Positions 12,260-22,889 of a stretch of 64,000 nt of DNA are shown piece after piece. Position numbers and translations under genes: made by a program. How positions within the stretch are numbered: the stretch's first letter is position 1; every line of letters starts with the position of its first letter. Source of the stretch: Paragonimus westermani (taxonomy: Eukaryota; Platyhelminthes; Trematoda; Plagiorchiida; Troglotrematidae); the NCBI GenBank assembly GCA_008508345.1, contig QNGE01003530.1:1-64000 (forward strand). Reading direction: 5' to 3'. The notes under the pieces are model-generated. The model made no database searches and was not told the DNA's origin. It was given only the letters and a program-made list of their open reading frames with translations.

Positions 12260-15200
12260 ACTGACTGCTTTTTCTACTTGATCAGATAAACAACAAAGAG
12301 TTTTCTGGAACTTGGTGTTTATTTCGCGGTCACTGATACTTATCAAATGATGATAGACGTGTCACACAACGTCAGGCTCAGTGTCATACACTTGAGACTC
12401 GATCGATGTAAGTATGCTGCACTTAATGGTGCTTATGGTTCAACTGTGTGGCACACCTACGATGTATGAGACCAGTTCCACCGCAAATCATTAGACGACG
12501 GTCAGCAACTGACTGTTTCTTTCTTCCGGTTTGTAAGCCCTTTTGTTTGAGGTCAACGGGCCACCGACGAAGGCTGGATGCTAAGCCCTTGAATAACCCA
12601 AAGACGAGGACTGATTTCAAATATGCAGTCTCCGCCGGTTTCTTAAGCACCCCACATTTACCACGGGTGATGATATATGGCAAAACCCCATAGAGCATAT
12701 GATGGCAGCACTCATCTAAACAACCAGGTTCCCATTCCAGTAACGCCCGAACTGGTTCGACAGCAACGGTGGAGACATTGTGACCTTGATGCGAGAGGAA
12801 AATTCTGTGTGCACTAAGCAGTGAGGACAAGGTAAGGATCAACTTCAAGGCTCACTCCTAAATCAGCGAATGACTCAGCGAATTCAAGGACAACAGGTGA
12901 AAAAACCAGGGTTAGTTGATATATGGTTCTATCGGTCCCATGAAACACAAAGAGTTCTGCGGACCCCTTGAAGCAATGTTACGTCTGTCAGACCACTCTA
13001 AAAATGCACTAATGAGAAATACTTCTGAAGTTTCTTGTACACAACTACAGGACGCCATAAGAAGCGTGCCCAGATACTTGGGCAGGCGACGGAACCGGTC
13101 TATTATCACTGACGTCACAGAAAGTCATCAAAGAAATAATCGCTATCGCCCCGAACATGGCAGATGTTTATGGGGCCATTAAACAGACGAAAACTGGAAA
13201 ACTGGGTTACCAGTGATAATTGTGTGTCACGGCAGCCCAGACGTGTAACGTTAGTTTCCTCAACTGATTCACTTAACTTGAGAGCAAAAAATGTCCCGCA
13301 GAAATTAAAAGACGTTTTAGCTGTAACCTTGTTTGTAGGTGAGAGCAGTAAGCGCAATATGGACAGCTTTTGAGGCGTCAGGTTAGTAAGATGTACCGGA
13401 AACATACTAGAATAAATCCTGCTCATTTGACCTAATACGGAAATCGTGGAGAAGAAGGTTATTAAAGAATGGTGTGAATCCTGAAACAGTCGTATTGTTC
13501 GCTGTTGGCCAACTGCAAGAAACTTGCCGTATATCCAATCCGTCACTGTACTATCTGTCGATCGATTCCACTAGTCGTGAGGTGTTATGGACAACGCTGG
13601 GTAAGGTTTTTCTCCATAAAGGGTTGATAATTTGATTGGGATTTTGCACGTAGATACAAAAAAGAAGGCAGAACCTTGTCTGTCTACCTCCAATGTGATC
13701 AAACTTGCCGTTGATGTGAAACCGGATTGTTTCATTACCCCAAACCCATATAACCTATTTGGCTGCTACACTAACAGTCACCCATTAGGACTTGTCCGGG
13801 TACGCTTTGGCCGACCAAGAAACCTTTAGAGTAGATATCCCCTTTAAAGGAACACATTATTCAAATTTATTCTTCAAGCAAATTTTGCGTTCTGAATCGT
13901 CATATACAGCATCCAGGATGCAGCAACAAGGCAGTTCTGTGAGGTTAAAGCGTGCTTTTGGACACAGCTACCACAGAGCGGATCAGCGAGTAGCACACAT
14001 TGTTCATTAGTGATCTTCAAACACCGCTTCATTTAACTAAAATCTGATCTTAACACCAACGCCAGGAAGTTAGTTGGTGTATGTATGGACACTTTTAGGT
14101 TAACAGTATCTCAACCGATTTACAAGCCTACAGTTACACCGCGGTATATAGTGAATGGTGTGCCAACACTGATTCGTTTGTTGTAGGTTTTCTTTCTTTC
14201 AATCCATAAATATCTAGTATTTACCTAGGTCTCTGATGATTCATCATTAGTTTGGTATTAGTATTGTTACTGCTACCCACCTCGGCTGGTGATACGTTGG
14301 CATTAGGTAATGATTCAGTATTTCTCAAAACAGGCTGTAAGACATGGTCATGTAATACCACTATATGACAACTAGAACAGAATTGAGGAAATCCACATTC
14401 AACACTGGTGCAGGTCTAGTCTGACGGTTCTTACGTAGTAAAGCTGTTTTGTTATAACACTACACAAATATCAGTTGGATCCCGTATGAGCTGCATGCAT
14501 TCCCTCCAAGAAAATATATTCTTTTCAAGGAAACACTTTTGTGCCACCGGGAATTTATCTTGTTATGAAGGATTAATGTATCAGATTGCACAAGTTTTAT
14601 AAAGCAACCAAACAGCTCGCTTCGTTCATTATCACACTGACACCCGGACTAAACGCTGGTGAGCACACAAGGGTAGGTTATACTAACAAATTCCAACAGC
14701 GTAAGCGTTGGATGAAAAGTCTGTCTCACACTACACTTGACCCGATGACATACACCCTGAAGGTTGAGGGATATTTTGTCACATTGACGGAATAAAATGG
14801 GATCAACCACGTAAGTCGACATATTGCTGTTTGCTACTGCATAAGACTAGATAATTCACCATCGGATCTATTAATGTGCGTCAACCTTGCTGGTCACAGT
14901 ATGACTCATTGCAATCGCGGTGTGGTCAACATGGTTACGTACAACCGGACTTTCCATTGCCAGCGACATTACCACAACTTAACCTTCGTCCCACATGATG
15001 AATGTCCGTAACCCAGTCAGCATTAGCGGTTAGGCCGGTCCCAACTAACCGACTTGTAGGGCAATTGAGCAAGGATTGCAAATAGCGCCACCCCCTTAAT
15101 ATTCAACGCCGTCCTTCCTAGTTGGTTGTGGACGTTACGCAACCAATTTTGGTGACATAACGTCGGACGTAGTAAACAGATATGTATGATTACGTTTACA

Positions 15201-15400
15201 CCTTGAGTGTTCTCGATTTTTCTTCTGCCGCGCTTACTAAACCTGCTTCGATAACATGGGACATCTTGTGCTTGCAGGTGGCGGGGCCGATCAAAATCGG
15301 AGCTGATTGGATCGCTCTTTTGTGAACACTGCACTTTTCTGATTTCTGTACGCTTCTACCGTCAGCTGCTTATTTAACTGACCAGTTAATGAGCCAACAG
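12260..15400. other. No gene recognised
   Basis: Contains frames of 141 and 143 codons (12423-12848 and 13115-13546, minus), neither with a recognisable domain or convincing splice borders. Treated as unassigned. Confidence 0.35.
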
Positions 15401-15404
15401 CTTC

Positions 15405-15456
15405 ACACTAATTCCGCACATCTATCAACAACGGTTTACGAAGAAGACATGTTACT
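15405..15456 (-). pseudogene. Downstream part of a reading frame split by Penelope A
   Basis: Minus-strand continuation of the frame at 16299-16583. After the duplicated VTCL codons it reads LRKPLLIDVRN to a TAG, with a possible GTGCGG donor inside. It joins in frame if the element and one target copy are removed. Confidence 0.5.
15444..15456 (+). repeat. Target-site duplication of Penelope-like element A, left
   Basis: AAGACATGTTACT, repeated exactly at 16299-16311 on the other side of the element. Confidence 0.85.
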
Positions 15457-16298
15457 GATGTTGTTAGTAGCTCGGGTTGATGGTTTTGGTATTGATATGT
15501 TCGCCGAATTGCACTACCATACATCAAAACCGTATCAGAAATGACCGCAAGACTACTGAGAACACACGGCATCACCCTAGCGCACAAGCCAACAGCAACA
15601 TTACGAATGATACTATCAAAACCAAAAGAACAATCCAAACCCGCCGACAGAAGTAACGTCATTTACAAAATCCAATGTAGTGACTGTAGACAACACTATG
15701 TCGGCCAAACCGGACGGAACTTAGCAACACGATTACATGAACACGAACTGGCCATCAAGAGGCACGATCAGTTTTCCCTGATCTCTGCCCACGAGGACGA
15801 AACTGGACACGCCTTCAACTTGAACACCGCAAAGATCCTTACTCAAGCAAATACCAAACATGCAAGAGAGTTTCACGGAACTTGGCACTCATCAACCGGT
15901 TCAATAAACAAACACGTCGAACTAGACAAAATCTATGAACCAATGCGAATCAAGGATTTGAGGAGACGTAAACGTCATCAAGCCCAAACGACAGAGAGCA
16001 GCCAATCAGACTCCGGCCCAAGGACTCCAGGGAACAACCAATCGGACATCGGGTCAAAGCTCAATTGCGACAAAATCAACCAATAGTAGGTCAGGCCAAA
16101 CACGACAAAAAGCGACCAACCAGAATTCAGACCAGTAGGTCAACCCACTCTGCTGTATAAGAGCAGGCATCGATCCAACTTCACCAAACGCCACATTCAA
16201 AATTATACGCCGAAACACTCACGCACTGATGATGTCACCTCGCTTGGTGATGAAACGTTTGCAACCTAAATGCCAAGCTCGGCGAACATATCAATACC
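15457..16298 (+). mobile_element. Penelope-like element A (5' truncated, inverted leader)
   Basis: The structure is readable end to end. A 51-bp leader (15457-15507) ends in a 21-bp inverted copy of the element's own 3' end (15487-15507 against 16279-16299). The leader is fused to the truncated coding region, then a 3' UTR and the 3' end. The unit is bounded by exact 13-bp direct repeats. Penelope-like elements are known for such truncated copies with inverted pieces. They insert using a GIY-YIG endonuclease and an RT related to telomerase RT. Confidence 0.85.
15508..16086 (+). CDS. Penelope-like element: RT C-terminus plus GIY-YIG endonuclease
   Basis: An open frame from the truncation point to the TAG at 16084-16086. 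The first residues (LPYIKTVSEMTARLL, then GITLAHKPTATLR) match the end of Penelope RT. The endonuclease follows: NVIYKIQCSDC with the Cys pair typical of this group, YVGQTGRNLATRLHEH (the YIG half, the catalytic-type Arg and a His), and HEDETGHAFN. The tail is basic and polar. There is no stop or frameshift in this domain, so the copy is young compared with others here. RT fingers and palm are absent, so it cannot move on its own. The ATG at 15541 is not a true start. Confidence 0.85.
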   Translation: MALPYIKTVSEMTARLLRTHGITLAHKPTATLRMILSKPKEQSKPADRSNVIYKIQCSDCRQHYVGQTGRNLATRLHEHELAIKRHDQFSLISAHEDETGHAFNLNTAKILTQANTKHAREFHGTWHSSTGSINKHVELDKIYEPMRIKDLRRRKRHQAQTTESSQSDSGPRTPGNNQSDIGSKLNCDKINQ

Positions 16299-16311
16299 AA
16301 GACATGTTACT
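16299..16311 (+). repeat. Target-site duplication of Penelope-like element A, right
   Basis: Exact repeat of 15444-15456. Its first base may also be the last base of the element. Confidence 0.85.
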
Positions 16312-16583
16312 CTATCCGGTCCAGCAAAGACCACTTCTGTCCTGCTAGGTCCAACCGACACGCCACGATTCGCAGTCCTCAGTAAAGCTGGACTCGTAAG
16401 TTTTATGTAAACTATCAAGCGACTTCCTTGATTGTAGGTAATCAGTGAAAAATTAGGATTTTTCGGAATCGAACACCCTTGAAAAGGTGTCACAGCCAGC
16501 ATGGGTAAGATTAGCTCAAACTGTGAAGTAAGAGCTGTGGCAACTCCAGCCTCCGAGACGACCGACTGAGGACTGCAGCGCAA
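16299..16583 (-). pseudogene. Upstream part of an unidentified reading frame split by Penelope A
   Basis: A minus-strand frame of about 90 codons after a GCGCTGCAG acceptor-like site. It contains FELILPMLAVTPFQGC, PKNPNFSLITYNQGSRL, VYIKLTSPALLRT and RTEVVFAGPDR. The alternating hydrophobic pattern suggests beta-sandwich or extracellular sequence. I do not recognise the family. Penelope A sits inside codons of the VTCL segment. In this assembly the exon, if real, is interrupted by 855 bp; whether the gene was already dead is unknown. Confidence 0.5.
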
Positions 16584-16699
16584 TGTACCGCGCTTATCCT
16601 CGTTAGAAACCCATGGACGGTCGTTAAAAGCAGATTTACTATTTGCATTGGATTTTAAACGAATGCTTGTTTGGAGGCAGAGGTCTGATAACTTCGGTG

Positions 16700-17510
16700 T
16701 GTTAAGTAATTTGTCTGAAGGGTCGGACGAGTATCATCTGGTAATGTTTCCACATTGTGCTGGAGTCGGAGGTAGACAGGGCTTGATGGGTTTGATTTTC
16801 ACTGAAGATAAAGCCAACAATGATTTGGGTACGTTGATCAGTAAATTAGAAGAATAGTATCTTGGTCAGGTGGATGAATATTTCCGTGTTTTTGCTTGAT
16901 ATGTGTATTTCAGTGAGTAAAGAGAGAGAAACAGGAGTTAATGGTAATGTGAACCCCTATGGGCGTTTTAAACAAGGAGTTCCATTGCGAGATATTAAAC
17001 GGATCACAACTTACTCTGTTGTGCCTGTTTTCTGCTGTCCTTGAACGTCGGAATCCCGCAATGTCGAATCTTCTTTTACTAGCTACAGAATAAATAAAGC
17101 TGTTCCTTATATTGTCCTCATGCGTTTCATCCAGAGCCTTAGTAGCCTTAGCGAACATCCTCTTAACCGGTTAAGAATTCAGATTTTGGCATAAGGTTCC
17201 CGTCAACCAGATCAAAATCCTTGTAGATTATCTTCTCCAGTTCTTTCTTAACAACTTGTTAGAGCGTTTTTTGAACTTGTGACGCTGGTGCATATTCATT
17301 GCCATCCTTTTGCTCACTACTGCTAAATATTCACCAAGAGGTTCTTCGATCATCAACAAAATTCTTGTACGCCACAGATAGCAAATTACGATCATCCGTG
17401 GATAATCTGTCGGGCATTCACGCTACCTCGGTCATCGCTTTCTACATTTCATCACATCTCTCAACCTGCCCTACAACGTTTGCCAGAAGCACCTTGGAAT
17501 CCTGATCCTG
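16700..17510 (-). pseudogene. 14-3-3 protein pseudogene
   Basis: Minus-strand conceptual translation matches 14-3-3 from near its N-terminus. It begins SKVLLANVVGQVERCDEM, then a TAG, KAMTEVA, a TGA, and STDDRNLLSVAYKNF then DDRRTSW (family: 'ERNLLSVAYKNvvGaRRsSWR'). Next are KKELEKIIYKDFDLVDGNLMP (the 'KELrdiC.dvL.LLdk.LIP' helix, in two pieces), TAENRHNR, KTPIGVHITINSCFSLF ('[20 protein letters not shown]') and DSSTMWKHYQMIL ('DSTLIMQLLRDNL'). In-frame stops, frameshifts and an insertion of about 90 bp near 17150 make it non-functional. 14-3-3 proteins bind phosphoserine partners; here only decayed remains are left. Whether it is retroposed cannot be told. Confidence 0.75.
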
Positions 17511-17519
17511 CGATATACC

Positions 17520-19810
17520 GAAGCTGCAAAGCCAAACCCACAGTCGTACGGGATACGTAAGCCCGTACATCTGTTCTGGCTTTTCTCGTTTTGGTAGTTC
17601 AGTACGTGACATCCCTGACTTGCAAACGACCGTCCTTGGTTAATAAAAGATGGGAAATACTCGATTAATGTATATACCCCTAGAACCAGCACCAGGTAAG
17701 TGTGTAGAAATGTCCTGACCACCACGGTGTCACTGGTAATTTAACTGCTAACTTGGACAACCCATCAGAATTCAAGCAACCGGAGAACACAGCTTGACTG
17801 GTGTAAAGCTAGTTTGCGCTGTTCAGACAATTTCGGTATATGATATTATGTGTAAAAGTGCTGACGATCTAAAACAAACTAACTGTATCTAGAGCCTGCG
17901 CTCTTTCAATTAAACCACATCGAAGTTGCCTTAACTGCAGACTAGTTCCATACTTACTGTTGGTTCGACGAATTATGGTTCACGTCTGGTTACACATAAT
18001 AGGTGGTTGTACCAGGTAGCTTCAGGTTGTCAGTCAATAATCCTGAGCGTCCCAGCACTGTAGTGAATCTATTACGCACACAAAATGGGATAGTCATCAT
18101 TTGGAAGATAATCCCCTGAGCAACTGTTGAGATACCACCGACGAGTAGCTCAGGAAGAACCTGGCGAATTTAATGGATCAAGAGGAACCAACCAAAGACG
18201 CTGATGGACAGGTTGGTCTCAACTCAGTTACAGACCTAGTCCGTTTGGGGTTAACCTTCGGACAAATACACACGAACGCCATGTTGTATAACCTAAGTGT
18301 ATGTTAATGCAGAAACAAAGATGCTGGCGTACAGAGTGTAGGAAGGAGCATAGAAACCATTCATTCTTAACCTATAGGGAAAAACTGACATAAGACTAGA
18401 CAAATCTTCCATAATTCTGTGGAAAAATATTACTTATGACAACGTAGAAGTTTTCGTGGTTGTGTACTAATAATACGTAAAAGACGGTGTAGATACACTG
18501 GGACAGTTGCAAGATCGCATGGAGAGGTTTGGGATTTGTTCGGCAAGGATGGTTAGGTATAACACAGTGCGCATTGAAATCACTTGAAAGCGTTCGCGAT
18601 CTGTTCCTTGATGATGTCAACTGCCGGATAAGTGTATCCCTGGTTAATTTTCAGTCACCCAGAGACAGTTCACAAGCACCACAATGGAGGTAGCAGTTAG
18701 GCTGTGTACCAATAATTTAAGACAACACTAATCTCACAACCTAAGTCGGTATTTTCAGGTTTCGGTCGACCGGATCAATTTTGTCGCTTTATAGGTCCTG
18801 CATTTTGTGTTCGGTCGTTTAAACAAAACGAATGCCCGTATCTGTGTCATTCCAATTTCCTGAGGGGACTAATACATACAGATTCCACAGGTCGTGTGTG
18901 CGTAGTTCTTCCTAACTCACGTATCTCCCCAAGTTTGTTTATTGCCAGTGTACAGTCCAAGCAACAGAGAGATGCCACCGGAGAATTGTGTGCTACACAC
19001 TTCAGATTGGAAATGCGTTTCAATTTCGGTCCAAAGGTAACGCAGTATACATACCCATTTCTTTGATACACTAGATTAGTGGCAATCGACTACCACTTTC
19101 TGTTCATTAGGATAACATGTCAACTAATTTATTGGCGAACATAATCGTGCTATTGATGGCAGGTGGAAGTCAACATACTGTTTCGTTTTTAGTGTCGTTG
19201 AGTTATCTTCTCAAATGGTATACAGCAGTCTGTCTTGCTCGTTTCTCTTCGCCTCTGAAAACCGTAGAATGATGGAACCGATTGATCTACGGCAGTTACC
19301 GTGTGACTAAATGGAGTCACCTCAGAGATAAATATCCCTTGATTTAGTGAACACTATGTTTTAGTGTTTTGAAAAAGACCACAAATAACCTATGGACCAA
19401 ATGGGTCAAATCGAGGCAATTGTCTGAGAGTCTGCAGGTTGCTTTCGCAGTAGCTGCTGTGTAATGACTCACGTGTGAACGTCGAGTTACGCACAGCCTG
19501 GAAACGGAACAGCAAACTGAAAACAAGATTGGGCCCAAACATTTTTCTACGGTACTTCTCGATGGAGGCATAAAAATTCATAATGAACAAACCCCAATTT
19601 TTCACAGCGAGAGTCTCGTCCACCAAAATCAGTGGAGTCCACAAGGAGCCGACAAGGTTAAAAGTGAATCGTCACATCATTAGGCTAGGTCAGAAATTGT
19701 CTTTTGTATGAAAATACCCGGTCTAGACATGAGAATGTGTAGCAAATACACTCCTTTTCGATTATTCATCATTGGGCTACACAATAATATGGGTCAATTA
19801 CGTGCGAAAG
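17520..19810. other. No gene recognised
   Basis: Short frames on both strands without recognisable domains or clear repeats. Confidence 0.4.
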
Positions 19811-19816
19811 AAGCTA

Positions 19817-19926
19817 CAATAATGGATCGGGTGGATTGTATAAAATAACGGCGGTGGCTAAGACAGTGATCATGATTACGTAATCTGTTTAGTTCGGACG
19901 TGGAGGTAAGACCATGGAAGATTCTG
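19817..19926 (-). repeat. Left inverted arm of Penelope-like element B
   Basis: The reverse complement of 21037-21180 at roughly 85% by eye, apart from a 29-bp segment present only in the right arm and bounded there by ATGGATC repeats. Confidence 0.7.
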
Positions 19927-21036
19927 TGTTTTGCCGAAACTTCTTTGAGTACGTAGTGAGGACTATCAATGGAAGAATTAAAACGGTTGTTACACTGTTG
20001 TACACAACGTTCAATTGCCATTTTCAGACATATTATATTGACAAGATGGGCGGATAGCAATAGGGTCACCGTTAGCCGATATTCTTAGGGCAAAGATGGA
20101 GAATAACGCATTAGCAACACAGACTGACCCACTCACTCTTTATAAACGACATTTTGATGAAATTATATGTGTAGCAGACGAATCACTAAGCTTAAGGACA
20201 ATACTGGTCCAGTTTAACGCACTTCATAAAAATATACGTTTTGCCATGGGGCCTGAGTCGTCCGAAGTTGTTTCCTTCCCGTGTGTTTTTCTGTTCCGCC
20301 GCTCGGATGATGCCGTAAGTAAACATAGACTAGACAATACACGAATTTTTACGGTTTTGTTCCATTAAAGCAGAAAATTAATCTTATTGCATGCCTGTTC
20401 GACAGAGCTACGGAAATCTACTCGAGTGAGGCTCTAGAGGTGGAACTGCAATTCATGTTTACCATACTAATTAGGAAAACGTTATTCGGAGCCGTTTATT
20501 CATAGGCACATGATAAGTCGTACAAAATTAGGTGGGGCGCACACCGCGGACAAAAGTGTGTTTCTATTTCATTGTCTTTATGGATAATAGTGCCTCTCTA
20601 AGTACAACAAAATTAGCGTAGACCTAACCAAGATTTATTTTTCATTCAAATTACGTGATCAGTTTAGTTCCATACAGATTGCGCACCCTCATTTGAAAGG
20701 TACGTTACCTGTTCATGCTGCAGCTTATTATGTATACTGCTTCGTTTGTTTCTGTGAAACGAGCTACGTAGGCCAGACTATATGACTATTATCTGAGCTC
20801 ATTTGGGAGCACCGTGCGGTATGGCTAATTCGTGATTTAGCATAATCTTGTTTATCTGCGGTCGCTGAGCGCTTAATGAATTCCAGTCATTCACTCAATC
20901 TCGGACTCATTTCGTCTTATCTACTCCGTCCGTCGTTACAAGCAATGCGGGTCAAAGGTCCCTTGTTGACAGTCGCAGAAGTTATCGCTATCCGACTACC
21001 GTCTCCTCCACCATGTACTCAAAGACGTTTAATCAA
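19927..21036 (+). mobile_element. Penelope-like element B, degenerate RT and GIY-YIG
   Basis: RT traces: a decayed 'QIDGIAMGSPLGPVLADI'-type motif read as GRIAIGSPLADILRAKMEN near 20045-20105. Then LYKRHFDEIICVADES, where the catalytic Y-x-D-D has become F-D-E-I, and LVQFNALHKNIRFAM. GIY-YIG traces at about 20690-20930 read CFCETSYVGQT and WEHRAVWLIRDLA, with stops. The order RT then endonuclease is that of Penelope-like elements. Inactive. Confidence 0.7.
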
Positions 21037-21180
21037 AGCATAATCTTCCGTGATCTTGCCTCCACGTCCGGAATAAACAGATTACGTAATTGTGATCACT
21101 GTCTTAGCCACCGTCTTTATTTTATATAATCCACCTGATCCATCTAAAATCGATAACGCACCGTTCGATCCATTATTTTG
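21037..21180 (+). repeat. Right inverted arm of Penelope-like element B (3' UTR)
   Basis: Follows the endonuclease remnant, so it is probably the element's true 3' region. The left arm is an inverted copy of it. Confidence 0.65.
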
Positions 21181-21189
21181 CACTGATCA

Positions 21190-22020
21190 CTTAGTATGTA
21201 CGGTATACAACTGAAGAATGCAGTCGGAACTTAGCAACACATCGTGATAACGCGAGAGTGTTCTTGGTGTGAAGCGTGGTTAGGCATATGGGTTTTCGTC
21301 TGAAGATCCTGGATCCACGGCAAAATTTTCGCCTGTTAATGTATGTGCAAGAAGTGTTCAACACATTGTTGTCAGCTAAACTTTTCGGCAACTAGTACGG
21401 GACGTAGACTCGATAACGAGACATTTTTGGTTGTTTAATTCGTGGTCGCGCGAACCACAGTTGGAGCTGGTATACATCGATTTTGAAATGCCTGTTTTGC
21501 AGTGCTTATATAAAGTATTTACAGGGAGGGAAGGAACCGAAGTCAACACTCCTGGGACATTATAACCTGAACCATTCTCCACCCCTGAAGATAGCACTGA
21601 TAAACAAATACCAGTTACGCGGAGCTCTGCCACCTTTGATCAATATTGTTTATAGGCTCCAGTTATTAAAGACAGTTATTAAAGACATGAAGATTTCCAT
21701 TGAGTTAAGTGAAGATTTTGGGTAGATATGACAATCGCGTACGGCTACTTACATTTCCATGTCATTAAATGACCAATTATTACAGTTTTCGGGGCTAAAC
21801 AAGCTAAATTCATTCATCTTATTTCGATATATATTTTGCAACTTCGAGAGGTAGAATAAACGATATGAAGTAGGGTTTGCCAAGACAGTGTTCTCAGTAT
21901 TATCAGCCATGTTAAGACGTTCCTACAGTCGCTCCCACACCCATTCTACTTTCGTTATAGACAAACAAATTACACCTTTTTTCAAGTTGAATATCACTCA
22001 AATTTGACTGCAACCTTTGC
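21190..22020. other. No gene recognised
   Basis: Short frames only. A 13-bp unit (AGTTATTAAAGAC) is tandemly doubled near 21661-21687. Confidence 0.4.
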
Positions 22021-22024
22021 GTTC

Positions 22025-22195
22025 ATATAGAATTTCTAGCCAGCCTCTCTTGAAAAGAAGTACTAGATTCGAGTTTTGCCCTAATTCGAGCTGGTCCTCA
22101 ATGTATGTCCTTGCCACGACCCGGATTTGAACTCCGACCACGTATTCATGAGGTAACTGTGTTGACCACTGCGTCACTGACCACGATCAAATGTG
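22025..22195 (-). repeat. SINE A copy, reverse orientation, beside the gap
   Basis: The reverse complement keeps the A-box area (CAGTGACGCAGTGGTCAACAC, one base trimmed in parts), the B-box (GAGTTCAAATCCGGG) and the body with CTCGAATCTAGTACTTC. It is followed immediately by a plus-oriented SINE A tail. Confidence 0.7.
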
Positions 22196-22231
22196 TGTTC
22201 AACTTGCAAATAAACCAAATCCCTGACTACT
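22196..22231 (+). repeat. SINE A 3' tail, plus orientation, running into the gap
   Basis: Reads TTCAACTTGCAAATAAACC, then AAATCCCTGACTACT, the tail seen at 35638-35670. Its orientation is opposite to the head directly before it. Confidence 0.65.
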
Positions 22232-22433
22232 NNNNNNNNNNNNNNNNNNNNNNNNNNNNNNNNNNNNNNNNNNNNNNNNNNNNNNNNNNNNNNNNNNNNN
22301 NNNNNNNNNNNNNNNNNNNNNNNNNNNNNNNNNNNNNNNNNNNNNNNNNNNNNNNNNNNNNNNNNNNNNNNNNNNNNNNNNNNNNNNNNNNNNNNNNNNN
22401 NNNNNNNNNNNNNNNNNNNNNNNNNNNNNNNNN
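22232..22433. other. Assembly gap (202 N)
   Basis: A run of unknown bases; the true length is not known. Confidence 1.
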
Positions 22434-22539
22434 AAGGCTGTAGTCAGATGTATGTAGTGTTTGTTTAAAAAGTCTAGCGCCCCGAAATTCAACTACTAAT
22501 TAAAACATTATTTAGTCGATACAACGTTGTCAATGACTT

Positions 22540-22735
22540 TAATCTAACTGAGAGTTTATTACTAATAAATAGTGTGGCAAATTTATGAATTTAGATGAGA
22601 CCCAACTGTGAAAATTCAAGGCTTCGGTTGGATTCGAACCAGCGACAGATACGGCATGCCTCAACGCGGCGAGCGCTCTACCAGCTGAACTACGAAGCCA
22701 CACCATGAGCTCAGAAATTTCACATTTGGACTCTG
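22540..22735 (-). repeat. SINE B copy with tRNA-like head
   Basis: The minus strand has a tRNA-like head at 22699-22620, then a body that ends near the CCACACTATTTATTAG segment. The head keeps both Pol III boxes (TAGTTCAGCTGG and GGTTCGAATCC). A decayed relative lies at 37625-37735. Confidence 0.65.
22620..22699 (-). other. tRNA-like sequence (SINE B head or tRNA pseudogene)
   Basis: The acceptor stem GGCTTCG/CGAAGCC pairs perfectly. The D arm (GTTC/GAGC) and T arm (GCTGG, loop TTCGAAT, CCAAC) are sound apart from one mismatch. The anticodon arm does not fold, no T precedes a plausible anticodon, and the molecule is about 80 nt. This and the second copy at 37.6 kb point to a SINE head, not a working tRNA. 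Confidence 0.6.
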
Positions 22736-22866
22736 TTACTCATCTGTACCACTGTCTCATATGGAATTCATCAAATGATTCAGGGGATCGGCTGCCTTGG
22801 CAGGATTTCTCAAACAGTTCAAGCTGGAATCCACCAACGTCACTGCTGAGCATATGAATTGCATTG

Positions 22867-22883
22867 CTAATAAATAGTGTGGC
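22867..22883 (+). repeat. Direct repeat of 22562-22578
   Basis: The 17-bp sequence CTAATAAATAGTGTGGC is exact at both places, one on each side of the tRNA-like head, 305 bp apart. The similarity extends weakly beyond. Confidence 0.7.
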
Positions 22884-22889
22884 GGACTT

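Noticed and set aside
12423..12848. Minus-strand frame of 141 codons as a gene
   Set aside because: No recognisable domain, no convincing splice borders, and an overlapping plus-strand frame of 81 codons; not supportable.
13115..13546. Minus-strand frame of 143 codons as a gene
   Set aside because: Composition looks random and no family or splice pattern was seen.
22620..22699. Functional tRNA gene on the minus strand
   Set aside because: Acceptor, D and T arms fold, but the anticodon arm does not and a decayed second copy exists at 37.6 kb; a SINE head is more likely.
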